Source: Acanthosepion esculentum (Eukaryota; Mollusca; Cephalopoda; Sepiida; Sepiidae). Taken from it: a stretch of DNA of 64,000 nt. Under the pieces are notes generated by a model that saw nothing but the letters and a program-made list of their open reading frames with translations, had not been told where the DNA came from and did no database searches. Location of the stretch: contig OZ038495.1 of NCBI GenBank assembly GCA_964036315.1, positions 28,573,766-28,637,765 on the forward strand. The letters run 5' to 3'. Position numbers and translations under genes: made by a program. Every line of letters starts with the position of its first letter. Positions within the stretch are counted from its first letter, which is position 1. Shown piece by piece: positions 32,006 to 43,785 of the stretch.

Positions 32006-32275
32006 GAGTACTTCTAGTATAGGTTTGCGGTTATGCTAACATCTTTCTCAAATAAATTAAGTGTTCTTAGTACTTCAAACAGTTATGAAATAACTTATCA
32101 AACGATTTTACATAATCTATACAACATAAGTATACATAGGTAAACATTGGGTATATTAAAATGCTTTCATTTCAATTTAACTACAAATCAGTTGATATCA
32201 TCCCAAAACACATTTCTTCCTTTCTTGGTTTAGCATTAGTCCTACAGGAACGAACTACATTTCTTGATTCCGTAA
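32006..32275. other. No recognised feature
   Basis: AT-rich spacer. Confidence 0.4.
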
Positions 32276-32500
32276 GTTCTAACCTTCACGGCTAGGGCTT
32301 GCCGTGTCAATTACACTGCAGCACACCACCCACATTCCCTCCGTATTTCATCGGTGAGAAGTAAGTTTCACACGAACAGGTTCTTCCAGCGAATCACTAC
32401 TTTCCGGAACAGATTGCCAAGAATATGTTTCACCGATCACTACAATCTTAACCTATTCAAGTTCAGATTTAACCATTATCTTTCCCTCCTATCAGTATAA
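32276..32500 (+). mobile_element. LINE protein C-terminus, second jockey/CR1-like subfamily
   Basis: An open plus frame ends at 32500. It reads ARACRVNYTAAHHPHSLRIS, then FQRITTFRNRLPRICFTDHY and NLNLFKFRFNHYLSLLS. The pattern (F..R....RNRLP....F...YNLN.FK...N.YL) is the C-terminal region of jockey/CR1-type proteins, but the residues differ clearly from the copies at 38787 and 48826. Only about 70 codons remain. Confidence 0.6.
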
Positions 32501-33299
32501 TCTCCCCCCTGTACGTAACCTTCAACCTCGACTGGCCCCGTCTATCACTTTTCTCTCCGACTGCATGTATAACCCAGTGTATTCCACTGAAGAAGTATTT
32601 ATTAATGGCGCACGTCGTTTCGCACAACAAAAGGAGATTAATGTAAATAATGGTTCGATGTTTATTCTTATTAATCTCAGAATGACGCTGATGATATATT
32701 CGAGAAGTCATTTCAGTTAAGAACATATTTCAAGACATCGCAATATTCACGCGCCGTTAAGGGTAAGCGAGAAAACTTAGCCACCAAAAATCATTCCTTT
32801 TACTATATTTCTCCATTACGAGTAAAGCGGTACGTAGGCTCTTACGCAAAATATTTATAAGACTACACTAAATAAAAGTAATTTCTTTTATCATCATACA
32901 AACAAATATAAAAATTAATGCATATTTTATTCAATTGCATTTTGCGCTACTGATAGCATTAATGTCAAGTTTGTTGACACTTTTTGCTCCAAATATGACA
33001 ATGCCAAAAGATGTACTTTCTTATAGGATATCGTCAATATAAGCCAAACATTGAGAGATAATCCAGCATATTTAATAATTTAAAACTTCTTTATGTGTTC
33101 AAGAGAACGCAGTGAAAGATATTGACCATCGCCGGTATTTATCCCAATGCGTTCATATCACTAAATCTTGCTACAAAATGTCGCAATAACCCATATTCGT
33201 TGACACTGTAGGGAATTAAAATGTGTTTAAATATGCATTTAATGTTTTTACTATATCAGTCTATTTTAATAATGTTATCAATGAACCTTTCTTGGCGCT
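32501..33299. other. No recognised feature
   Basis: AT-rich. A CACTGAAGAAG near 32587 echoes SINE family B but the rest of that body is absent. Confidence 0.4.
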
Positions 33300-33352
33300 T
33301 CTTTCATTGAATGCGATGAGTCTTTTAAGTGTCTTTCCTATTTTATACCCTT

Positions 33353-33408
<56 letters not shown>

Positions 33409-34249
33409 TCTCTATCTATAAAAGCGGGATGTGTGTGTGTGTGTGTGTGTGTGTGTAACGAATGCACGGCCGCAATTTTCGACGGATTTGAACCAAAATG
33501 TACATGCACATGCTCCAAGTTAGATAAAGGGCCAGGACCAACATTGCATTTCTCAACCCCCATCGATAGTGGAAATAATCGATATTTCCATGCTTCTACG
33601 GCAGTTTTCATGTAGTTTTCGGCCATTTTCTGCTGGCCAGAGTGAGAGCCTATAGCTGGCTGCCACGGATAGGCAGGAAGATTCTATTGGCTAGCGTGAG
33701 AGCCAACAGCTGACTGACACGAATGTTAACTAGCATGTAAAAAAATCGATAGCTGCATTCGTCACAAGTGGGAAAAATTTAAATCTGCATGGCATTTTAC
33801 TCCAATTGGCTCATTCGCTTGCTTAAACTCAACGTTGATTCTGATTTCGCAGAACTGGGTTGGGTGTGAAAAAGGATTTGTTGTTAACATTCTTTTTTCA
33901 TTCGGTTTTTCCAGTTACGAGTCCTTTTTTTAAAGCTGATCATTTTGTGTTCATTTTGTTTAGTTCTTTTTTCGTAACTGATTTAATGTTTAGTATAGAG
34001 CTTAGAAAAAATTCGTAGTTTGAGATAGGCAAGAAGTAATGGATATAGCAATATCAGCACGGCAAAGGGCACGCCTTTAAAGGCAAAGAAGGGCAAAAAT
34101 ATTTTAAGTCAAGTGATAACGATTGCTGTATGAGTCGTACGATTTTTTAATCAAGCACGGGCAACGCCGGGCCATGCTGCTAGTTTTTTACTAAAAGGAA
34201 TGTATTGAGTCTTTTACAGGCAAATATAGTTTCTCACCTATTTTATAGC

Positions 34250-34281
<32 letters not shown>

Positions 34282-34353
34282 ATTTATTAAAGTGATTCTG
34301 ATGAGTTTTTTAAAAGGAACAGATAGTGTCTTTCCTATTTTATAGCATTATTA

Positions 34354-34393
<40 letters not shown>

Positions 34394-34735
34394 TCTTTTA
34401 TTAAAAGGAATATATTGAGTCTTTTAAAGATAGATAGTTTCTTACCTATTTTATAGCATTACTATTATTATTATTATTATTATAATTATTAATTATTGTT
34501 TTATTAAAGTGAATGTGATGAGTTTTTTAAAGGAACAGATAGTGTATTTCCCATTTTATAGCATTATTATTATTATTACTATTATTATTATTTTTCTTGC
34601 TGTATTAAAGTGAATTTAATGAGATTTTTAAAAGGAAAAGATATTGTCTTTCCTATTTTATAGTATTATTATTATTGTTGTTGTTGTATTATTAAAGTGA
34701 ATGTGATGAGATTGTTTAAGGAACATAAATAGTAG
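33300..34735 (+). repeat. Tandem array, about 105-bp units with internal TTA microsatellites, split by a Helitron
   Basis: About six or seven units repeat the order: AAAGTGAATGTGATGAG (or AAAGGAATATATTGAG), TTTTTTAAAGGAACAGATAG, TTTCCTATTTTATAGCATTA, then an ATT run of variable length. Units lie at 33300-33408 and again from 34184 to 34735, with the Helitron (33409-34183) between. Unit length changes mostly by the ATT run. Confidence 0.8.
33409..34183 (+). mobile_element. Non-autonomous Helitron, copy 2
   Basis: It begins TCTCTATCTATAAAAGCGG after an A and ends GGGCAACGCCGGGCCATGC followed by TGCTAG, then T. Internal sequence matches 16264-17099 throughout (AACGAATGCACGGCCGCAAT, ATCGATAGTGGAAA, CTAGCATG). 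A neighbouring tandem unit near 34389 reads TTATTCATCTTTTATTAAAAG without the insert, so the empty site is visible: ...TTCA|TCTTTTATTAAAAGG. The insertion is between A and T without duplication, as Helitrons do. Confidence 0.88.
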
Positions 34736-34870
34736 CGATTTTCCAAGCTTAGATGTGGCACAAGGCCGAAAGTATGGGGCACCCAGTGAAGATCGAACTC
34801 ACTACTCATTCGTAATTGTGCTAGCGAGACAAGCTTGCTAACCATTACAACGCCACAGGGTGCCCCCTAC
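34736..34870 (-). mobile_element. tRNA-derived SINE family C, copy 1
   Basis: On the minus strand the first 91 bases (34866 to 34776) keep a tRNA-like outline: GGGGCACCC at the start pairs with GGGTGCCCC at the end. The A-box region is TGGCGTTGTAATGGTTAGC. A T-arm, AGTGA-GTTCGATCT-TCACT, includes the B box. The tail CTTTCGGCCTTGTGCCACAT follows. A second copy is at 56757-56885. The middle is too long and irregular for a functional tRNA, so this is a SINE head, not a tRNA gene. Confidence 0.7.
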
Positions 34871-35584
34871 TCATGAATAGTAACTCCTGAGGGAATCACC
34901 CAACTGGTTAATTGACAATCAAATCTGCGGCATTGACCGAGATATATATGGCGCCCCTTTTAATTAACCCCGACAAAACAAGTACATGTTAACACCTCCG
35001 ATCAGTTAAGCCATGGCAACCTTACCTTGAGACGCACCAAAGTATTTAGTATTTGTATCATTATTATTATTCTTTTTTGTTGTTGTTTTTCATGAAGAAA
35101 GGAAAATGCAGAGACTGGAATAATTTAATTGTTGAAAATCTAACCATGCATACAACTGATAACAATTATTATCGTAATCCACTATGAAACTTACATTTGT
35201 ATCTCTACACACGCGGATATCCCGATTGAATTGCTCCATTTTTAAGTATGGTGGCACATAATAAATAAAAAAAAATTTTTCTAAACTAATTATTTTATTG
35301 TAATTATTTTGTTGTTAATTTTGTTTATGTGTTTTTAAATATAACAATCATTGCTTTTAAAAAGTTAAATTATAATGAAAGTAAGAAAAACTCGATTGCA
35401 TATAATTTTCCGAGTAATGAAATATTTTCGATGAAAATTTTTATGATATTTTAAATAAATAACTTTTAACAATGTGATAATATTTTTAGGAACCAAACTA
35501 TTTAACTTTTAAAATAAGGAAAAATTCTTATAGTTAAAGTGTTGGAGTAATCAGAAGAAAATTGTTGCATGGGTGAAACAAGAT
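34871..35584. other. No recognised feature
   Basis: The first 170 bp are less AT-rich (GGTTAATTGACAATC, ATGGCGCCCC) and may belong to an unassigned repeat. The rest is AT-rich. Confidence 0.35.
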
Positions 35585-35885
35585 TATTTATATTATTCGA
35601 ACTGTTATCCTCATCTTCATTGCCATATTTACAACGTTTCGGCCGTTGTATGCTCAGGCCTTATTCAGATGAGTGGAATTTCGAACCAAACCCTTTGTTT
35701 CGTCTACCGGTGTAGATTTTTCTAGTTCCATGTGCCATCTTCCGAATGTCATAGTTATTTCTGTTTAACTCAACAGTTCCATACGAGACATCACTGCTGC
35801 GGCCTGGTATTGAACTCACAACACGCTGGATCTAACCAACGTCTTTATCCACTGGGCCATGTGTCACGGAAATAACGGAAATTCG
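35585..35885 (-). mobile_element. tRNA-derived SINE family B, copy 4
   Basis: This is the clearest head. On the minus strand the A box is TGGCCCAGTGG (35859 to 35849) and the B box GAGTTCAATACC (35817 to 35806). The body carries GGGTTTGGTTCGAAATTCCA, CGGCCGAAACGTTGT and GATGAGGATAACAGTTCG. In this copy the hammerhead-like core reads CTGAATA, a loss of the essential G8. Confidence 0.8.
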
Positions 35886-35894
35886 CTGGTTCCC

Positions 35895-36215
35895 AGACTG
35901 CATTAATTTAAGCGAGCTACTAGGCTGGCATCTCGGTCCCATCCTTTCACTGTCGAAACGGTTAAATGTAACCGTCTCTTCTCCTCAAATAGCTTCTTCT
36001 CCTGAACTTCCCACCTGTGTAGCTACCTTCCTCTTACTTGTTTCAATGATAACTATACTCAACAAATATCCAAGTGTAATGTCAATCGACATCTTCTGAT
36101 ACCTTGAACTTGTTCCCCGTCTTTTCTCAAACAGGCTTCTTTACTGTTGTTCTCAATCCTCAGTAACCCCTTGCGCGCTAGTGGCACTCCTGCCTTGCTT
36201 GGGGTGAATTGCTTA
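35895..36215 (+). mobile_element. Jockey/CR1-like LINE C-terminus and 3' UTR
   Basis: The plus strand encodes FKRATRLASRSHPFTVETVK, CNRLFSSNSFFS, a stop, then decayed LWNSLP and YNLQLFK blocks (..CFNDNYTQQISKCNVNRHLL). This is the same as 38787-39000 read the other way. The 3' UTR ends GCCTTGCTTGGGGTGAATTG. Only the 3' 320 bp of the element is present. Confidence 0.75.
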
Positions 36216-36990
36216 AAAAGATGTTAAAGTTGGACAGGTGGATTAACCCTTTCACTGCAACTAAGAGGCTTGATAATTGCCCAAAATTGGAAAATCTCAG
36301 TTGAGACAAAGGAATGGTTGATATTTTTATGCTAGTCAGAAAGCCCCGATCCAACCCACAACACGGTTTGGGGCGAAGTATTATAAAAACAGGGCATTTT
36401 GAGGCTTTCATGGAGAACAGGGCCGCAGGTCGAGCAGAGCAGAGCAGAACCGCAGGTCGGGCAGAGCAGATCAGCAAATTCCAGAATAGTTCAGCAAAGT
36501 CCACAGGAGAACTCCGAGAAATGTTATCACTTACATTTCAATCAGAATGTACCTAAGAAATGACTAGACTACTTCCTGATCTCATGACCGTGTACCAACC
36601 TAAGGCCAACAATTAGACACCCAGAGTGAACAACTAAGAGCCCACGTCTTAAGGTATAATCGTCCGTATATTTCCGCGGTTTGTCTTTTAATTATTATGC
36701 TTGTATTTTTTCGATATTACCTTGTATAAACGTTCTGTTAAAGTTGAAAAGTGTTGTCTCCTTCATTATATAACCGCCGTCGTCGCCGTTAGCCTGTAGC
36801 AGATTTCTGGTCGTTTGAGATCAGTCACAATGTGGGCATTCGACCGGACTTTTTGACAACTGTAGAAGTCACTGCAACCAACAGTTGAGGGAAGAAATCC
36901 GATATTGACGGCAATTATCGGATTTTCAGTGAGGCCTTTAGCTCATCGGCTGACCGGACGGCGATACAAACAGACGGGTAATATTATTTA
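36216..36990 (+). other. Unassigned, LTR-like composition; short duplicated GC-rich motif
   Basis: GCAGGTCGAGCAGAGCAGAG is repeated as GCAGGTCGGGCAGAGCAGAT at 36426-36472, inside an 80-codon frame (36314-36556) that I do not recognise. The next 250 bp, with GTGTTGTCTCCTTCATTATA and ACCGCCGTCGTCGCCG, has the feel of an LTR end plus leader. I cannot find paired ends or a duplication, so I do not call an element. Confidence 0.3.
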
Positions 36991-37631
36991 AAATATCTTA
37001 TGACTAATTCAAGATAATATTTCCCCAATATCTTTTTGCAAATAATATTTCTAAAAAAATAACAAAAATATTTTATTAGACACTAGAATATATAAATTAA
37101 TAAAATAAAAACAAAACCAATTTATTTAAAAATGCCAGAGTTTATTTTATTTTTAAAATAATTCAGAGAAAGATATCTGACTATTCTTCCAGGTTACGAT
37201 TATTTTATTTTTAATATTTATTTTTCAAGGATGTATTTTTAAAAAGTTACAAGGCACAATTTACAATGATCGAATAAGCATTGAATAATTTGCAACCATA
37301 AGAAAATATTTTTCTCCGAATTTTTGAAGAGAGGATTATTCTCTTTTACATGTATGCCAAATTAAAATCCAATAACTAGATGAATTTTTAAATACTTATA
37401 AAATCGAGGTGACTTTACGATCCATACAAAGGTAATTCTATTTTATTGTGATGGTCTTTATAAAAAGTAAGCAACATTCTTAACGCAAATATATCTGAAG
37501 CTGCTTAAAATAATATTATTTACATCAGATTTTAAAAGAATTCTGTTTTCGATTAGTAGAAAACCTTTATCATAAAATTAAGTTTCATACATGTCCCTTA
37601 GCATTTTCTTCTCAGTTGTTAAATTTGGGCG

Positions 37632-37635
<4 letters not shown>
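36991..37635. other. No recognised feature
   Basis: Very AT-rich with no structure recognised. Confidence 0.4.

Positions 37636-37693
<58 letters not shown>
37636..37693. repeat. (AT)n microsatellite
   Basis: About 56 bp of TA. Confidence 0.95.
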
Positions 37694-37702
<9 letters not shown>

Positions 37703-37776
37703 CAAAAATACGAAAAGCTGAAAGCAATGATAAGTGTATAAAAAGAAATATTGACAAATGTGCTGATTCACATTGA

Positions 37777-37779
<3 letters not shown>

Positions 37780-37827
<48 letters not shown>
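37780..37827. repeat. (AT)n microsatellite
   Basis: About 48 bp of TA with one GTA interruption. Its last TA is the left target site of the transposon at 37828. Confidence 0.95.
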
Positions 37828-38530
<703 letters not shown>

Positions 38531-38557
38531 ATTGTCGGACTTTGTCCATTTGATAAT

Positions 38558-38616
38558 ATATATATATATTATATATATATATATATATATCATTTCATAT
38601 CATATATATATATATA

Positions 38617-38655
<39 letters not shown>
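38558..38655. repeat. (AT)n microsatellite at the 3' end of the LINE
   Basis: TA runs broken by CATTTCATATCAT. It directly follows the LINE 3' terminal GGGGTGAAATGATATA on the minus strand, so it may have grown from the LINE tail. Confidence 0.95.
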
Positions 38656-38657
<2 letters not shown>

Positions 38658-38786
38658 TTTCACCCCAAGCAAGGCGGGAAACTACTAGTACGCAAGGGCT
38701 TACAGAAGATTTGGTGCGAGAGCAGATAGGAGTGAGAGGAAAGGATGTGGAGAAGGGTAGTGGATAAATCAAGGCAACTGGAGATG

Positions 38787-39191
38787 TCAATTGACATTAC
38801 ATTTGAATAGTTGCAGATTATAGCTATCAGGGAAACAGGAATAGGGAAGGGAGTTCCACAGGCGAGAGGTGCGAGATATGAAGCTATTAAAGTAGAAGAG
38901 AAGGTTACATTTAACAGTTTCAACAGTGAAATGGTGAGAGCCGAATGCCAGCCTCGTAGGACGCTTGAATTCATGAAGTCTGAGAACCAGCGCAAACAGC
39001 TCATCGGAGCAATTACCATGAAAGTATTTGTAAAAAAGACAGAGAGAGCCGAGGGCACGTCTGTGAAAGAGAGACTGCAGACGAGATGCCAGATCAGGGC
39101 CAATTACATTGCATATCCGTCTCTGGATCTTATCAAGAACAACGTGGCAAACAGAAGGGGCTACAGACCATATATGGCAGCAATACTCCAT
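38787..39191 (-). pseudogene. LINE C-terminal domain
   Basis: A continuous 134-codon frame, MEYCCHIWSVAPSV..., with LDKIQRRICNVIGPDLASRL, HRRALGSLCLFYKYFHGNCS, ELFALVLRLHEFKRPTRLAF, HFTVETVKCN and SRTSRLWNSLPYSCFPDSYN, ending LFKCNVN. The domain follows the reverse transcriptase in jockey/CR1-type proteins; its role is not well defined. It lies in a different frame from the reverse transcriptase block, so at least one shift separates them. It is the best reference for the degenerate copies elsewhere in the window. Confidence 0.8.
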
Positions 39192-39389
39192 GGCGAATGG
39201 TTGATTTGTAGATTTGAAGGATCGATTCCGGGAGAAAGATTTCCTGGCGCGTCACAGAGAGCCAACTTTCCTTGCGGTGGACGTCGTAATTGACTCAATG
39301 TATATGCTCCATCTCAGGTCAGCAGTCAACGTCAAACCGAGCAGCCGCAGAGAGGTGCTGTCGACAAGTTGAGCGTCAGACATTCTAAT

Positions 39390-40075
39390 GGGGGTGCAGG
39401 GAAGGAGCTCTGTGGTGATTAATAGAGAGCAGTTTTGTTTTTGAGGCGTTAAAGTTAACCAGCCAATTCCGGCCCCAGTTCACAACAGATTGGAAGTCCT
39501 TTTCGAGACGAACGGCCAGGTTAGTTTTGTCAGCGATACTAGATTTGTTTTTGAGGCAGGAGTAAATTATAGTGTCGTCCGCGTAGATGTCTACTTGTGA
39601 ATCTATGGCGTCAGGATGATCGTTGGTGAAGATAAGGAACAGAGTAGGGCTTAGGATTGAGCCTCGAGGAACACCTACGTTCGTGGGATAGGAGCTGGGG
39701 GAGATTCTGTTGAGAACGCCCTTCAATTCACGGTTTGACAGGAATGATTGTATTAGGTCAAACAATCGACCTGTGATACCATAACCCTGGAGCTTGCGAA
39801 GAAGGCCAGCATGCCAAACCCTATCAAACGCTTTGGAGATGTCTAGGGCCACGTCACGAGCTTCTCCGTTATTTTGAAGAGCTTGGTAGTGATGGCCGTA
39901 AGCACATCAGCTGTAGATCGGGCAAAGCGGAAACCATATTGCTTGTCTGAGAGCAGATCATGGGATGTAAGGTGGTTAACCACTTCGGCGTTGATTAGGG
40001 CTTCGAAGACGGCCGAAGAGGGGAAAAAGACTGATAGGACGGTAATTAGAAGGGTCAGAGGGGTCATATATATAT
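39390..40075 (-). pseudogene. Reverse transcriptase domain of the LINE
   Basis: The enzyme copies element RNA into DNA at a nicked chromosomal site. Visible blocks in order: DPSNYRPIS; VFEALINAEVVNHL; LLSDKQYGFRFARSTADVLT; (frameshift near 39875) ALDISKAFDRVWHAGLL, with the first catalytic Asp in the LDISKAFD block; GVPRGSILSPTLFLIFTND; and VDIYADDTIIYS, with the YADD catalytic pair intact. WGRNWLVNFNASKTKLLSIN is the thumb. The catalytic residues survive but the frameshift and the missing N-terminus make it non-functional. Confidence 0.85.
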
Positions 40076-40098
40076 ATTACTTTAAACGATACACACAC

Positions 40099-40156
<58 letters not shown>

Positions 40157-40372
40157 TTTTTTATTTATTAATTTCCGAACCGCGTCAGCAATATAGCTGC
40201 CGTATGCCTGAAGAACTTGGCCCTTCCTCGGAAAGAAGGTCCTAATACTGCCGGATGGCACAGTTTCCATATTAATCTGCTACAATGTGTCGGCCAGTAC
40301 ACAAAATAAACATTGTTTGAAACGGGAATGCACTATTTATATTCATATATCCACTAAAAATAAAATTTAAAG

Positions 40373-40403
<31 letters not shown>

Positions 40404-40423
40404 CTACTACTACTTTAAACGAT

Positions 40424-40492
<69 letters not shown>

Positions 40493-40524
40493 AACCCATA
40501 ATGACCTATAGGGAACTTATCATT

Positions 40525-40572
<48 letters not shown>

Positions 40573-40600
40573 TGATGTCAACAAAAAGGTATACGGTATG
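40064..40600. repeat. Compound (AT)n/(AC)n microsatellite cluster, duplicated block
   Basis: Four AT runs (about 40066-40154, 40374-40404, 40440-40490, 40529-40570). TACTTTAAACGATACACACA occurs at 40078 and again at 40412, each followed by AT, so the block has been duplicated. The unique 200 bp between them (40155-40350) shows no gene. Confidence 0.85.
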
Positions 40601-41392
40601 TACGAAAAACAAATCTCACCAATAGAAATCCAGCAAAATTATGAAAATAAACAGAAATCACTTGTGTCTTTGCCAGAAAATTCACATGAACACCCCCTCT
40701 ATTAAGTCCTTGAAACGGATAGCTTCATGTCTTCTATTATTGCATACGCGAAATTTGAACTGCTTTGTGTCTGTTTAAATTTGAGCCAATGGAAATTAGG
40801 TTTGCATTTACTGTGGTCTCCGTTTTCCTATTTAATGCCATTGAAGTTTTCCCGATAATTTTTCACAGTTGTCAAGGATTTACCAATTATTGCTTAGATG
40901 TCTTAGAAATTGACAGGTAAGTCGCTTGGCTATTCGTAAATTTGTCGTGTTATTTTGCTTAAACATTTTTTCTTTTCTTATTATTTATATAAAAACAATT
41001 ATAATTACATGAGTGTCATAACGTTTTTGGAATTTGTATTCATGTGTAAAAAATGTGTAATAATTACGTTTATTTTTGTTTTGCAATTGATTTATGCTAA
41101 TGATTAGAGGTTTATTGATATATAATGTCCTGGATTTTTAGTTATGTTAATACGTCGTTTGCCATACTAATTGAAATAGAGAGCTTATCTTAGAAAAAAG
41201 AAAAGAAAAACGGTCGTTTCCAATTAACTTAACGAGGTAATTATCTTGGTGGGAATAACTTACTACATTTTGTGCTTGGTAATAAAATTAATACGATAAG
41301 AAATAATGTCTATATAATGAAGAAAATCGAAATAGTAAACCAAACTAAGATGGAAGTGTAATAATAACAATCGTGATTACTTATTTTAGATA
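40601..41392. other. No recognised feature
   Basis: AT-rich, no coding similarity. Confidence 0.4.
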
Positions 41393-41509
41393 CCTCCACG
41401 AGATCGTTAAAAAAAAAGAGTATAGCATGATGTAAAAAGACGCCAAACCTTACGAAAACAAACTTTTATCGTGTAAATGTTTGTTATTATTAAGAGGAAA
41501 GACCAAAGA
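41393..41509 (-). repeat. Dispersed repeat, copy 2 (partner at 1486-1608)
   Basis: Reverse-complement match to 1486-1608 with several substitutions and indels. Confidence 0.65.
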
Positions 41510-41535
41510 TTATTTTTTAAAAAATTTCCTTTTTA

Positions 41536-41609
41536 GGTTGGTACAAAAATAATGTCGTTTTCTCACATGAAATTGAAGGTCAAAAAACGACATTATTTTT
41601 GCACCAACA
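41536..41609 (+). mobile_element. MADE1-like mariner MITE, 80-bp class
   Basis: Between TA dinucleotides (41534-41535, 41610-41611) lie GGTTGGTACAAAAATAATGT and, inverted, ACATTATTTTTGCACCAACA, with only about 16 bp between the arms. The terminal motif TTAGGTTGGTGCAAAA and the overall size of about 80 bp match mariner-derived palindromic MITEs such as MADE1. No coding capacity; it would need a mariner transposase in trans. Confidence 0.85.
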
Positions 41610-41611
41610 TA

Positions 41612-42985
41612 ATAGAATAGTCTGATATGTAATAATAACAATGAGGAATTCATCTAGTGACATCGATTTGTAATCTACGTTTTATGCCAACTGCGAGAAT
41701 CAGATGATTAAGATCAAAAGAAAGAAACCACTAATAGCCATATTAAATAATCTCATGGGGGGGGGGGGAGAAAAAAAAGAAACAAGAAATTGGCGCCCAA
41801 ATCGTGTAAAAATAAGAAAATAAATAAAATATTAAAATAGATAATCGGGTTAAAAGAAAAAAAAGTACCAGATCGTTTTAGTGGATACTGCTGCATGCAA
41901 TAAATTAACGGATAAGAAAACTATTAGGAATAGAAGTAGAGATATTATTTAGTTTAACCATACTCCCCCCCGCTACAGTAAGACTGTGAAGAATAACGTT
42001 CTGTGAAGAAATATTGTTCAAATTGGTTATTGACCATTTTGTCGGATCAGCAATATGTAAATTAATTAAAAAAATAATGTTGAGATCGTTTATTGTTATA
42101 GAAATATAGAAAGAATACCTGGCCATAATAAAAACCCAGCACTCGGTGCAATAAAAGTTGAGAAGTGACTTTGTTTAACGGTTGGAAATGTAACGAATTC
42201 CCACGGAAAGTAACGCTACGAGTGGCGGGAACCTTAGTAAAAGAAGGGAAATAGAAGAAAATGTTATTCCCCGACCAAACAACGGCAACAGACAGAAGAA
42301 AAACACTTTGTCTACATCGTTTTGCAACAGATTGCCGGTGTTGCGACTTTGTTTTGGAAATCTCAGTACTTAGGTCTGATAGTGAAACAATTAAGGGTAG
42401 ATCGAAATGGATCTATGGTAGGTATACAATTTAGCTGAAATGTAGATCAGTAATTGAGAACCTCGGGACATAGGTAATATTACCCCCCACCCCCAAAAGG
42501 AAAAAAACAACTCTTTTAATATAAGAAAAATGTGACATGTGACCATTTATGCATGTAAATAAAAATAATCCAAGCAAGCCAGATTTTTTTCCGTCCGTCT
42601 GCCAGAAACCGCTGGAAGGTAAGTACACATTACCTTTTCTGATACATAAAACGTACTTGTCTTATGGAAGAGAATTAGAAAGTAATACAATGAGATTGAA
42701 ACAGAATTGATGAGAAAAGATGGTGTCGTTGAATAAAAATAAAAAAACGACCGAAGCAAAAAAAAACTAAACAAAAAATAAACTGGTGATAAGCATAAAT
42801 TAAGAGGATTAGGCAACAGCATTTTCATTTTATTATTGGAAAACTAGAAATGCGGAAATACTTGTAAGTAATGCATTTCTTGTTCAAATTGAGATAATTC
42901 TGTGTTGAAAGAGCGAAATGATATTTTATAAATCTTCACAAATGTTCATTTATTCCATCGACAAAGACCAGAAAAGCAACATTTA
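41612..42985. other. No recognised feature; 12-G run at 41757-41768
   Basis: AT-rich sequence. A run of 12 G at 41757 is a mutation-prone homopolymer. No coding similarity seen. Confidence 0.4.
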
Positions 42986-43190
42986 TAATTCGCGATTTCT
43001 CTCAGTCCCTCTCTGTCATTGGCGACTTCTCTCCCTCCCACTCTCTCTAATTCGCGATTTCCCTCCCTATCTCCCTCCCTCCCTCTCTCTCTCTGTGTCA
43101 TTCTCGATTTTCTCTCTCTCTCTCTGTCATTCTCTCTCTCTCTCTAATTCGCGATCTCTTTCCACTCTGTCGTGATAGCCCCTCTCTCTG
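42986..43190. repeat. CT-rich degenerate minisatellite
   Basis: Repeated CTCTCTCTAATTCGCGATTTC and CTCTCTCTCTGTCATTCTC modules of about 20-30 bp; pyrimidine-rich on the plus strand. Confidence 0.8.
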
Positions 43191-43647
43191 TCTTTCATTA
43201 CTCTATTTCCTTACTGCTCTCACTCAGAATTCATTCCCATGTCTCTTAAAATCTAATCCCGAAAATGTTCTTTTCTGATTCATTTTATTTCTGTTTTGTA
43301 TCCGATAAGAACATTGCCGACATGATATCGTATTCACCACAAGCATTTTTCCTGTCACCCACCCACTTGACCTCCATCAAAAAGAGCCTCGCCTATGTAT
43401 CATCCACTTTAACATGGTGTGTTTGATACGGTGCTATCTTATTTGAAACTAAAACTTTTTGATCGCTTTTGGATATTCTAGAGAGTAGATTATAAGTTTA
43501 ATCTAAGGGCTTCCTTTTGCCTGATTACCTCTGACTTATGGCGGAAGAAAAATTACAGAGCTAATTTTTCACGACAATAGATTTGGTCTTCAATATACCT
43601 CCGTAAGAAAACTAAGGAAACGAACTTAGTTACTGTCTTTCTCCTAC
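43191..43647. other. No recognised feature
   Basis: Mixed composition, nothing recognised. Confidence 0.4.
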
Positions 43648-43648
43648 T

Positions 43649-43708
<60 letters not shown>
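43648..43708. repeat. (AT)n microsatellite
   Basis: About 60 bp of TA. Confidence 0.95.
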
Positions 43709-43710
<2 letters not shown>

Positions 43711-43785
43711 AAGAAATATAGTCTTAAGATGTGCTATATTTATGGGATAAATTGCTCAATATCAGAGGTGGAGCGTGTGTAAATA

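Larger units (their letters stand above)
38656..40075 (-). mobile_element. Jockey/CR1-like LINE, 5'-truncated, best-preserved copy
   Basis: Read from 40075 to 38656 on the minus strand. It opens inside the reverse transcriptase at DPSNYRPIS, continues through fingers and palm, the YADD active site, the thumb and the C-terminal domain, then a 3' UTR ending CCTTGCTTGGGGTGAAATGA. The 5' end is cut at an (AT)n tract, so endonuclease and ORF1 are missing. At least two frameshifts lie inside (near 39875 and 39390). Five other 3' ends of the family lie at 31493, 35895, 48826, 54400 and 57415. Confidence 0.88.

Noticed and set aside
34776..34866. Functional tRNA gene
   Set aside because: Acceptor and T arms pair, but the centre does not give a normal D arm and anticodon arm, and the sequence continues into a SINE tail shared with another copy.
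36560..36990. LTR retrotransposon leader
   Set aside because: The composition is suggestive, but I could not find paired LTR ends, a target-site duplication or a convincing primer-binding site.
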